DNA from: Aquimarina sp042434915 | GTDB taxonomy: Bacteria > Bacteroidota > Bacteroidia > Flavobacteriales > Flavobacteriaceae | Assembly: GCF_042434915.1 (NCBI RefSeq) | Contig: NZ_CP170198.1 | Location: 3,596,001 to 3,660,000, forward strand | Direction of reading: 5' to 3' | Length of the DNA stretch: 64,000 nucleotides | In this document: positions 29,501 through 37,626 of the stretch, piece after piece | Layout: each line of letters begins with the position of its first letter | Position numbering within the stretch: position 1 is the first letter of the stretch | Program-made: the position numbers and the translations under genes | The notes under the pieces: model-generated | The model's input: only the letters and a program-made list of their open reading frames with translations | Databases searched by the model: none | What the model was told of the DNA's origin: nothing

Positions 29501-29742
29501 GCGTTCTGGGGTATCATCCGGTAGGTATTTTAGATAATTATTTTGAGGTTGGAGGTAATTCTTTGTTGGCTACCAAATTAATGACCCAGTTGTCTGATGA
29601 GTTTGAAATTGAATTATCATTTAGAGAATTATCAGAATGCTTAACGATAAAAGAACTTGCAGGTTTGGTTAAATCAAAAAAGGAAATCCTTGAATTAGTT
29701 GAAAGTATTGAGATAGAAAATGATGATTATATTGAGTTATGA
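26518..29742 (+). CDS. PKS-1: KS-AT-ACP, type I polyketide synthase module
   Basis: This 1,074-residue module starts 15 bases after NRPS-3. The ketosynthase (about 5-430) has active Cys178 in QTACSTSLLA, with EAHGTGT and SNIGHLDAAAG for the two His. The acyltransferase (about 528-820) has FPGQGSQYPNMA and GHSVGEYVAA (active Ser near 619). The substrate motif region reads SHAYHTQMM, nearer to the malonyl HAFH type than to methylmalonyl YASH. The ACP has VGGNSLLA near 1012. There is no ketoreductase, so a beta-keto group is expected if the unit is used as such. Residues 880-970 form a charged linker. The tail NDDYIEL likely contacts the docking domain of NRPS-4, whose start overlaps the stop as ATGA. 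Confidence 0.93.
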   Translation: MKQVSENDIAIIGMAGRFPKANNIDEYWQNLINGISSICKADEENILASGISRDILNHKRFVNASSRLDDAKYFDADFFGLSNAEALLMDPQIRLLLQTSWHAIEDAGYDTSRLDLSIGNFCGMSTNSYLLRTLNTNSKKEVTDPLLYRILNEKDFLATWISYKLNLTGPAMSLQTACSTSLLAVHLACQSLLNYECDMALAGGVCFDSDQGIGYMHVPESIYSKDGACRPFDSEASGTVTGDGVGSIVLKRASDAIKDKDNIYALIKGTATNNDGGNKQGYTTPSVNLQRDVILEALAVADINPETIGMIEAHGTGTLIGDPIEVSALSEAFRQYTKKDQYCAIGSVKSNIGHLDAAAGIASIIKATLCVNKGALVPSINFSKPNPTLQLDSSPFYVSQNHIPWSDHFDIRRAGVSSLGVGGTNVHIIVEEPPQIVKQEPCKRPFVIALSALNQKSLHIQKKQLAEHIRANQDILLEDIEFTSIYGRKVMPYQFSVVCNNKEELIAQLVGNQNEKCYEGYGNISEGVFLFPGQGSQYPNMAIDLYHNNEAVRNDMDYCFEYLKSLYHIDFKKIVFSDDSEVLNKTENTQVSLFIIEYCLAKELLRSGVTPKAIIGHSVGEYVAACIVGCIALEDALKLVYHRGRLMGVMPKGAMLLVQLTQSELNPLLLDTIAISVFNTHDNFVIGGTEEDIRQQSMLFDINNIKYRALKVSHAYHTQMMSDVLDDYEKILSEVEFKHFNTKVFSTCTGNLIEPQLFCSKQYWLDQIIHPVKFVDAVEHITDYFSNPTFIEVGPGNGLSSFIKTIFNQQVSTVNLLPKASIKNNSLHNFHEGKALLCAKGLVFDLPETHEGKRISLPGYAFSKNSFWKPKININYNDFREIKESYHHTNDKYLSDRLRSSIEIEINNKNEISDELLNNLSDLHKQYINDVKKLCRLKDENLYNVIEVLYDDTSLNKEENSLTNGIEFNNKRNVGNVFVEPITDIEKSIAEHWGSVLGYHPVGILDNYFEVGGNSLLATKLMTQLSDEFEIELSFRELSECLTIKELAGLVKSKKEILELVESIEIENDDYIEL

Positions 29743-32700
29743 ATGTAGAGAGGTTATTTAAGAGTCTTATAGATAGTAATGTAAAACTTTCTGTTAAAAA
29801 GGGAAAACTTTTATGTCAATTGCCAGAAAATGGTATTGATGAAGATTTACTTCATCAGCTCAAAACATATAAAGAAGAAATCAAACAAATCATTGAGAAT
29901 ACCAAAAAATCAAAGTTAAGGAGGTTACCGATAATAAAACGCCAAATGGATGTGTTTCCGAAACGACTTTCATATGCACAACAACGATTGTGGGTTTTGG
30001 ATCAAATAGAAGGAAGTGCTCATTATAATATTTCAAATGCATTACTTCTTGAAGGAAAACTAAATATTGAGATATTTAAAAAAGCATTTGATACTATTGT
30101 TGAACGTCATGAAATATTAAGAACTACATACGAATTAGACCAAAATGGAGAAGTATATCAAGTAATACAAGCTGTAGAACCTTTACAAATATGGCAAGTA
30201 GACCTACGTAGTCTTAGCAAAGAAGAACAGGATAACAAAATTAAACAAATTCAGGAGGAAGAGTCGAAATTAGCTTTTGATTTAAAAAATGATATTTTAC
30301 TTCGAGTAAAACTCATTCAAATTAAAGATACAATTTTTGTAGTTTTAGTGACCATGCATCATATAGCTACTGACGGTTGGTCAATTGGCATATTAATAAA
30401 AGAATTTAGTGCTCTTTACACATCTTTTTACAAATTAGAAAAGAGTATACTACCAGAGTTAGAGATTCAATACTCAGACTATGCACTTTGGCAACAGGAA
30501 CAGTTAAGTGGAGAAACGTTAAAAAAGTTAAAAGATTACTGGACAAATCAATTATCTGATTTGCCAACAATACACAGTTTACCTCTTGATTATATAAGAC
30601 CTAAAGTACAAACCTTTGAAGGGAAAACAATATATTCAAAGATTAATGTAGAAACCTTAAATAGATTAAAAAAGATATGTGATAAACACGGTACTACATT
30701 ATTTGCAGGGTTATATTCTGTTTTTACTGTCTTGTTAAGTCGTTATAGTAATGAAAGAGATATTGTATTAGGAACACCCATTGCGAATCGAGAACAATTA
30801 GAGGTAGCAAACCTTATTGGTTTTTTTGTAAATATGTTGGTTTTACGAAATCAATTGTCTTCGAATATTAATTTTGTTCAATTGATTAATCAAAGTAAAC
30901 AAATGTTATTTGATGCATACTCAAATCAACAAATGCCATTTGATATGCTGGTATCTTCACTTCAACCTGAACGAAACCCAAGTTATAGCTCCCTTTTTCA
31001 AATCATGTTTGTTTTTCAGAATAATGAAAAAACCAAAATAGAATTACCAGAATTATCCTTAAGTCAAATAGAGCAATCTAAACCATTTGCGATGTACGAT
31101 TTATCTTTAACTATTGACAAAAATGATGATGGTTTATTTTTAAGTTGGGAGTATAACACGAGTGTTTTTAATGTTTCGACCATAAAAAGAATGTCTAATC
31201 ATTTCGAACAATTATTCCAATCCTTAGTAGGAAAGCCTCTAGAGGATGTAAGTAAGATAAACATGATAAATGAAGAGGAAAAACAACTTGTATTAGAAGG
31301 TTTTAATCAGACAAGAGAAGCGTATCCAGAAAAAAATACAATATTGGATTTGTTTTCTAAGCAGGTCAAAGAGATTCCTAATAATATAGCAGTAAAGTAT
31401 AAAGATAGTTCTTATAGTTATATAGAATTAGAAGAATTGTCAAATCAGTTTGCAGCTTATCTAAAAACTGTTTGTAATGTAGTAGCAAATGATTTTATAG
31501 GCATACAATTGGAAAGAAGTGAACGGATGTTGTTATCGATTATTTCTATTTTAAAATCTGGTGCCGCCTATGTCCCAATAGGAGTTGATTATCCATTAGA
31601 GCGTGTAAGATATATCGTTGATGATACAAATATGAAGATGTTGATAAATGAAGAGGAGATCTCAAATTTTTTTAAGGTACAGCATACATATTCTAGTAAG
31701 AGTTTGCTATTAGATTCAAAACCTAGTGATTTGGCATATTGTATTTATACTTCGGGATCTACGGGGGTACCAAAAGGAGTATTAAATCAACATTCAGGGT
31801 TATTCAATCGGTTGGTCTGGATGAAAGAATATTTAGGAGTATCAAAAGATGATATTTTTTTACAAAAGACACCATATACATTTGATGTTTCTGTATGGGA
31901 ATTTTTATTACCGATGATTACAGGTAGTAGATTAGTTATAGCAGAACCAGAAGGGCATAAAGACCCAGAATATTTGAAAGAGGTTATAGATACCGAAAAG
32001 GTTAATATTATTCATTTTGTTCCATCGATGTTTGGTGTTTTTCTACAGTTTTATAAAAACAAAGGTGTTTCACGTATTAAGCATATTGTTTGTAGTGGCG
32101 AAGAGCTACCAGCTCAAATGATTAATCAATCAAAATCACTATTTACTGCTACTCGAGTTCATAATTTTTATGGTCCAACAGAAGCAGCTATAGATGTTAC
32201 CGCAATAGATGTTACTGATTTGGATATATCAAAAGGTGTGAGTATAGGTAAACCAGTTGCGAATACAAGAATTTATATAGTTGACGAGAACCTTAATCTA
32301 CAACCAGTAGGTATTCCTGGAGAACTATTGATTTCAGGAGTACAAGTTGCCAAAGGGTATTTGAATTTGGAAGAATTAACCAAGCAAAAATTTATTGCAG
32401 ATCCATTTATTACAGGAGAACGTGTGTATAAAACAGGAGATATAGCTGTTTGGGAACCAGACGGGACTATCAAATATCTAGGAAGAAAAGACATTCAGGT
32501 CAAAATACGAGGTAATCGAATAGAATTAGGTGCTATTACTTCTAAATTATTAGAAAAATCTGATATAAAAGATGCTATTGTAATAGTTAACAAGAAAGAA
32601 GATTCTAATTCTGATCTGGTGGCCTATATCGTTTCAGATACAACTCAAAACTCTACTGAATTACGTTTGTTTTTGTCAGGAACACTCTCTGATTATGAGA

Positions 32701-33131
32701 TTCCCTCTCAATATATACAATTACAAAAATTACCATTAACATCAAATGGAAAAATAAATACGAAAGAATTACTCCAGTCAGATTTCGATGTTTTGAAAAG
32801 TGGTATCATTTTTACAGCTCCTGAAAATGAATTGGAAGAAAAACTAACTGAAATCTTTGCAGAGGAACTTAACCGGGATAAAGATGAAATAGGGACACAT
32901 GATAATTTCTTCGATCTAGGAGCTAATTCTATTAAGCTAATTAAAATATTAAGTAAAATTAATCAAGAATTTGAAACGGAAATAAAACCAATGATGATGT
33001 TTCAATATGCGACAATTAATGACTTCGCGATTAATGTTTTAAATGGAGAAGGAGTAGATGAGGGAGATAAAGAAGAAGATCTTTTTATTTCGGATGATAT
33101 GGATAGTATAATTGACCTGATGGAAGGGTAA
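29739..33131 (+). CDS. NRPS-4: docking-C-A-T, predicted Ser
   Basis: This 1,130-residue protein overlaps PKS-1 by 4 bases (ATGA), suggesting translational coupling. It has a TubC-type docking domain (MNVERLFKSLIDSNVKL), C (about 70-505, HHIATDGWS), A (about 525-1010, YTSGSTGVPKG, FDVSVWEFL, FYGPTEAAID) and T. The T-domain motif is LGANSIK: the phosphopantetheine Ser is kept but the usual GG is GA. The code reads DVWHVSFIDK, a serine code. No TE or epimerase is present. The tail DSIIDLMEG differs from the tails of proteins that precede docking domains; the next protein is a KS-first PKS without one. Confidence 0.93.
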   Translation: MNVERLFKSLIDSNVKLSVKKGKLLCQLPENGIDEDLLHQLKTYKEEIKQIIENTKKSKLRRLPIIKRQMDVFPKRLSYAQQRLWVLDQIEGSAHYNISNALLLEGKLNIEIFKKAFDTIVERHEILRTTYELDQNGEVYQVIQAVEPLQIWQVDLRSLSKEEQDNKIKQIQEEESKLAFDLKNDILLRVKLIQIKDTIFVVLVTMHHIATDGWSIGILIKEFSALYTSFYKLEKSILPELEIQYSDYALWQQEQLSGETLKKLKDYWTNQLSDLPTIHSLPLDYIRPKVQTFEGKTIYSKINVETLNRLKKICDKHGTTLFAGLYSVFTVLLSRYSNERDIVLGTPIANREQLEVANLIGFFVNMLVLRNQLSSNINFVQLINQSKQMLFDAYSNQQMPFDMLVSSLQPERNPSYSSLFQIMFVFQNNEKTKIELPELSLSQIEQSKPFAMYDLSLTIDKNDDGLFLSWEYNTSVFNVSTIKRMSNHFEQLFQSLVGKPLEDVSKINMINEEEKQLVLEGFNQTREAYPEKNTILDLFSKQVKEIPNNIAVKYKDSSYSYIELEELSNQFAAYLKTVCNVVANDFIGIQLERSERMLLSIISILKSGAAYVPIGVDYPLERVRYIVDDTNMKMLINEEEISNFFKVQHTYSSKSLLLDSKPSDLAYCIYTSGSTGVPKGVLNQHSGLFNRLVWMKEYLGVSKDDIFLQKTPYTFDVSVWEFLLPMITGSRLVIAEPEGHKDPEYLKEVIDTEKVNIIHFVPSMFGVFLQFYKNKGVSRIKHIVCSGEELPAQMINQSKSLFTATRVHNFYGPTEAAIDVTAIDVTDLDISKGVSIGKPVANTRIYIVDENLNLQPVGIPGELLISGVQVAKGYLNLEELTKQKFIADPFITGERVYKTGDIAVWEPDGTIKYLGRKDIQVKIRGNRIELGAITSKLLEKSDIKDAIVIVNKKEDSNSDLVAYIVSDTTQNSTELRLFLSGTLSDYEIPSQYIQLQKLPLTSNGKINTKELLQSDFDVLKSGIIFTAPENELEEKLTEIFAEELNRDKDEIGTHDNFFDLGANSIKLIKILSKINQEFETEIKPMMMFQYATINDFAINVLNGEGVDEGDKEEDLFISDDMDSIIDLMEG

Positions 33132-33234
33132 TCACTTCACAATTAATTTTTATAGTACTAGAATTATAAGCAAAAGGGCTGTTTTCTTAATAATGAGGAA
33201 AATAAGCTGGGTGTATTATTATATCAAATAATTA

Positions 33235-36200
33235 ATGAAAAAAACAAACTCAATAAAAGATATAGCCATTGTTGGTATGTCTGGAAAATTTGCTCAATCC
33301 GAAGACATTGAAACTTTCTGGGAGCATTTGATTAAGGGGCAAGAATTGGTCAGATTTTATGATCCTAAGGAACTTCAAGAATTAGGAATTGCAGACGAGC
33401 TAATAAAAAATCCAAACTATGTTTTTGCAAACTCATTGATAAATAATCCCGAAAATTTTGATTATAATTTTTTTGGATACACCAAAGCAGAAGCTGAAAT
33501 TATGGATCCTCAAATTAGGCTTATGCATGAGTATGTATGGTTAGCTCTTGAAGATGCAGGTTGTAACCCCGAAAATTATGTTGATAAAATAGGATTGTAC
33601 TTAGCGGCTTCGGATAATATTAATTGGAGAGCACATACACTTATGAATCCGAATGAGGAAGTTAGTGATTTTATGGCTACAAGATTAGCTAATAAATCAT
33701 TCATAAGTACTTTGATTTCGTATAACCTAAACCTAAAAGGACCTAGTTTATATCTTGATACCGCTTGTTCAAGTTCTTTGACATCAATTCATTTAGCATG
33801 TAGAAGTTTGTTAATGAAGGAATGCTCAATAGCCCTAGCTGGAGCTTCTAGTATTCTTACAACTAAAGGTTTGGGGTATATGTATGATGAAGGCATGGTA
33901 TTCTCAGAAGATGGGCATTGTAGAACATTTGATAAAGAGTCGACAGGAACTTTTTTCGGAGAAGGAGTCGGAGTTTTAGCCTTAAAAAGACTTGGAGATG
34001 CTATAGAGAATAATGATCATATTTATGCTGTAATTAAAGCTACGGCGGTAAATAACGATGGAAATAGAAAAGTAGGATATACCGCACCTAGTATTATTGG
34101 TCAAGCCGAATGCATAAAATTAGCACAAAGAATAGCCGGTCTTCAGCCAGAAGATATCGGTTACGTTGAAGCCCATGGGACCGGAACAAAATTAGGGGAC
34201 CCAGTAGAGATTGAAGCCTTAAATAAAGCATTTAATTATAACACAAAGCATCGTTGTGCTATAGGTTCTGTTAAATCTAATTTAGGACATTTAGATGCTG
34301 TAGCAGGAATTGTTGGTGTAATAAAAACAGCAATGGCATTGAAAAACAAAATGTTACCGCCATCGATAAACTACCATAACCCTAATCCCGATATAGATTT
34401 TCAATCTGGCCCCTTTTATGTCAATACTAAACTAAAAAAAATAAATAATAAAGAAGGAGAATTATTTAGAGCAGGAGTAAGTAGTTTTGGAATAGGAGGA
34501 ACAAATGCACATATTATTTTAGAAGAGTTTCCTATAAATGACTCAATATCAAAAAGGGAAAAAGAAGCAAATTTATTATTGGTATCTGCAAAAACTAATA
34601 CAGCACTATCTAATAACATAAAAAAGCTTTGTAATTATATTAGAAATAAAGATACTGTATGCTTACAAAACCTTACAAACACCTTACAATTAGGAAGAAA
34701 GCATTTTAATCATAGATGTTTTTTGGTAGTCAATACCAAAGAGGAAGCAATCGATAAATTGGAAACAATGATAGATCGACCAAGTTTCCACAATTTTTAT
34801 AAAAAAAAGAAAACTGTTTTTATGTTTTCTGGTGGAGGAAGCCAGTATTATAGGATGGCATATCAATTATATCTAAAAGAACCTATCTTCAAGGAGATAA
34901 TGGATCACGGATTTGAGTTGATAATGAAATATACCCAAAAAGATATCAGATATGTACTTGGCTATTTAGAAAAAGAAGATGTTTCAGAAAGTGTGAATGA
35001 TATAGAAAACATGTTGCCTATTCTTTTTATAGTTGAGTATGCCTTAGCACGCTTGTTGATGAGCTTGGGTATTCAGCCAGATTATATGATAGGGCATAGT
35101 TTAGGAGAATATATAGCAGCTTGTATTAGTGAGGTATTTACATTCGAAGATGCTTTGAAAATTGTTATCAAAAGAGGAGAGTTAACAGCTAAATTACCAG
35201 AAGGAGCAATGGTTGGTATTGAGATATCTGAAAATCAGGTAAAACCTTATCTTACAGAGAGGTTATCTATAGCAACTATAAATATGGAGGATTCTTGTGT
35301 GATTTCGGGAGCAAAAAATGATATACAAGAATTTATAAAAATATTAGAAAAAGAATCAATTAATTATACAGAATTGAAAATTTCGATAGCAGCACATTCT
35401 ACCTTGTTAGATGAGATTCTTGATGAATATAGAGCTGTGATAGATACGATTAAATTATCTCCTCCAAAAATTCCTTTTATATCTAATTTAAGTGGAGAAG
35501 AAGTAAAAGCTAATGAGGTTACTTCTTCAGAGTATTGGGTGAAACACCTAAGGCATACAGTAAACTTTCTAAAAGGAATTAGTTGGATATTGAATAAGGT
35601 AACTGCAAATTATATAGAAATTGGCTCTGGAGGGATTTTAACATCTTTCTTAAAACAAAATAAATTTTTTCAAAAAGACAATTATGGAATCAATATACTT
35701 AGACACCCTAAGGAACAACACGATGATCATGAATACTATCTAAAAGTAATAGGTAAGTTATGGCAAAAAGGAGTTGAAATAGATTGGGGTAAGTTTAATG
35801 ATAAGAAGAGTCTTAATAAAATTTCAATTCCTGGATATGCTTTTGACAAAACTAAAATAAGGGTAAAAGTCAACCCATTCAAACAAATAACTAGTGATAG
35901 TGGGTTTGTTAACAATAGATCGGCAAATCTGGCAACTTCATTTCATATAAAGAACTGGAAAAAGACTTTACTTCAATCCAAAGAAGAATTTAAAGATGAT
36001 TTAAAATACTTTATGGTATTTGTAGAAGAAACCCCTTTGATTAATAGGTTGTTGGAAGTTCTAGATGAGAAAATTAAACTTATAAAAGTATACAAAGGAG
36101 ATGAATATAGGGAATCACAAAATGTGTTTACAATTAATCCTTTTGACAAGAATCAATACGAGAGATTATTCGCGGCTTTAGATGATGAAAATGTAGAAAT

Positions 36201-37620
36201 ATCTCAAGTTATTTATGCTTGGGATTTTTATGATAATGAAGATGTTTTTAAATTATGTATTCCTGTAATGCATTTGAGTCAAGCACTAATTGTAAACCAG
36301 TCAATAAGTTTTAAAAAAGCAACATTTTTAGGAAGTTTAGGAAAAAATGTGTTAGGCAGTGAACAACCAAATATTTCATTTCACTTAGCCGAAAAAACCA
36401 TGAGAGTAGTTATAAAGAATAACTCCAATGCACATGTTTGTAGTTTGGACGTAGATACCTATATAATTTCAGAAAAAAGAGATGACAGTATAGTGAATGA
36501 TATCCTGTACAATTATTGTGATTGTGATATTGCTTATAGGAATGAAAAAAGATGGCTTTCATTTTATGAGAGAGTTTCGATAGCTACCGATGGAAATCTG
36601 AAAAGATTAGGAGACAATAAAAATTATTTGATTATTAACGGCTTAGGGAAGAAAGGGATTGGGCTTTTGGAATATTTGAGTAACACCTACCAAGCAAATA
36701 TTATTGTGACAGATCACTTTAAAGAGGAAGCAATAGCGGAAGAGACTAAAATAAAATTTGATAAACTAAAAAATAATCAAAAAAACATACAGTATTATAC
36801 TTTAGACCCCAGTGAATCAGAAGAAACTAAGGAATTGGTAAGTTCAATAGAAGAAAATTTCGGAGAAGTTTCAGGTATTATTTATCTGAGTAAAGAAAAT
36901 GAAATTTCAGATTTATCTGATTTAAATAATTTAATTGATCTGCAGATAAGAAAAATACGTCCGGTCCAAAATTTATATGAATTATTTAAAAACAAAGTCC
37001 TTGACTTTATATGGATTCCTACAAGATTATCCTCAGAGGTAAATCGTTTAAATGAGAATATTTATTTTGACACTTATGCCAATTTACTTTATGAAATGAA
37101 TTCAGATAAACTGGATTATTGGATTTCTGTAGCTTTTGATGACGTACATAAAGAATCTGATTCTTCGACAATTATTTCAGAGTTGTTTGAATTATCTGTA
37201 AATAATAAACTTGATGAGACGGTAGTCTCTTTCGAGAACATAGAAAACATAGGAAACAAAGAAAAGGAATGGTCTGATTTTGATGATGAGGATGAAAATG
37301 GCATGTCAAAAATTGATGATGAGTTACAATATAATTATGTAGCTCCTGAAACTTCACTTGAAACTGAACTCTGTGGTTCATGGCAAACTCTTTTGGGGTT
37401 CGAGAGAATAGGTGTTGAGGATAGTTTCTTTGAATTAGGAGGTAATTCACTAAAAGCTATGACCCTATTAAAAAGGATTCAAAAACAATATGGCGTTCAA
37501 ATTTCCCTCAAAGATTTCTTTGCAAAGTCAACAGTAAAATTATTATCAGAAGAGATTGATATAGCTGTACTATTGAGAAAAAAACAAACTAGAAAAGAAA
37601 CAAAAATACTAAAAATATAA
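33235..37620 (+). CDS. PKS-2: KS-AT-(degenerate KR)-ACP
   Basis: This 1,461-residue module follows NRPS-4 by a 103-base gap. The KS (about 5-430) has Cys178 in DTACSSSLTS, with EAHGTGT and SNLGHLDAVAG. The AT (about 525-810) has FSGGGSQYYRMA and GHSLGEYIAA (Ser near 622). Its specificity motif reads SIAAHSTLL, which is ambiguous between malonyl and branched units. Residues about 900-1290 have the length and order of a ketoreductase (structural plus Rossmann half). However, the cofactor loop is NGLGKKGIG rather than GGxGxxG, the FSS catalytic Ser region reads IPTRLSS, and the Asn after the Tyr position seems lost. Reduction is therefore doubtful. The ACP is at GGNSLKAM near 1403. The tail TKILKI likely meets the NRPS-5 docking domain. 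Confidence 0.9.
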   Translation: MKKTNSIKDIAIVGMSGKFAQSEDIETFWEHLIKGQELVRFYDPKELQELGIADELIKNPNYVFANSLINNPENFDYNFFGYTKAEAEIMDPQIRLMHEYVWLALEDAGCNPENYVDKIGLYLAASDNINWRAHTLMNPNEEVSDFMATRLANKSFISTLISYNLNLKGPSLYLDTACSSSLTSIHLACRSLLMKECSIALAGASSILTTKGLGYMYDEGMVFSEDGHCRTFDKESTGTFFGEGVGVLALKRLGDAIENNDHIYAVIKATAVNNDGNRKVGYTAPSIIGQAECIKLAQRIAGLQPEDIGYVEAHGTGTKLGDPVEIEALNKAFNYNTKHRCAIGSVKSNLGHLDAVAGIVGVIKTAMALKNKMLPPSINYHNPNPDIDFQSGPFYVNTKLKKINNKEGELFRAGVSSFGIGGTNAHIILEEFPINDSISKREKEANLLLVSAKTNTALSNNIKKLCNYIRNKDTVCLQNLTNTLQLGRKHFNHRCFLVVNTKEEAIDKLETMIDRPSFHNFYKKKKTVFMFSGGGSQYYRMAYQLYLKEPIFKEIMDHGFELIMKYTQKDIRYVLGYLEKEDVSESVNDIENMLPILFIVEYALARLLMSLGIQPDYMIGHSLGEYIAACISEVFTFEDALKIVIKRGELTAKLPEGAMVGIEISENQVKPYLTERLSIATINMEDSCVISGAKNDIQEFIKILEKESINYTELKISIAAHSTLLDEILDEYRAVIDTIKLSPPKIPFISNLSGEEVKANEVTSSEYWVKHLRHTVNFLKGISWILNKVTANYIEIGSGGILTSFLKQNKFFQKDNYGINILRHPKEQHDDHEYYLKVIGKLWQKGVEIDWGKFNDKKSLNKISIPGYAFDKTKIRVKVNPFKQITSDSGFVNNRSANLATSFHIKNWKKTLLQSKEEFKDDLKYFMVFVEETPLINRLLEVLDEKIKLIKVYKGDEYRESQNVFTINPFDKNQYERLFAALDDENVEISQVIYAWDFYDNEDVFKLCIPVMHLSQALIVNQSISFKKATFLGSLGKNVLGSEQPNISFHLAEKTMRVVIKNNSNAHVCSLDVDTYIISEKRDDSIVNDILYNYCDCDIAYRNEKRWLSFYERVSIATDGNLKRLGDNKNYLIINGLGKKGIGLLEYLSNTYQANIIVTDHFKEEAIAEETKIKFDKLKNNQKNIQYYTLDPSESEETKELVSSIEENFGEVSGIIYLSKENEISDLSDLNNLIDLQIRKIRPVQNLYELFKNKVLDFIWIPTRLSSEVNRLNENIYFDTYANLLYEMNSDKLDYWISVAFDDVHKESDSSTIISELFELSVNNKLDETVVSFENIENIGNKEKEWSDFDDEDENGMSKIDDELQYNYVAPETSLETELCGSWQTLLGFERIGVEDSFFELGGNSLKAMTLLKRIQKQYGVQISLKDFFAKSTVKLLSEEIDIAVLLRKKQTRKETKILKI

Positions 37621-37626
37621 GCTCCT

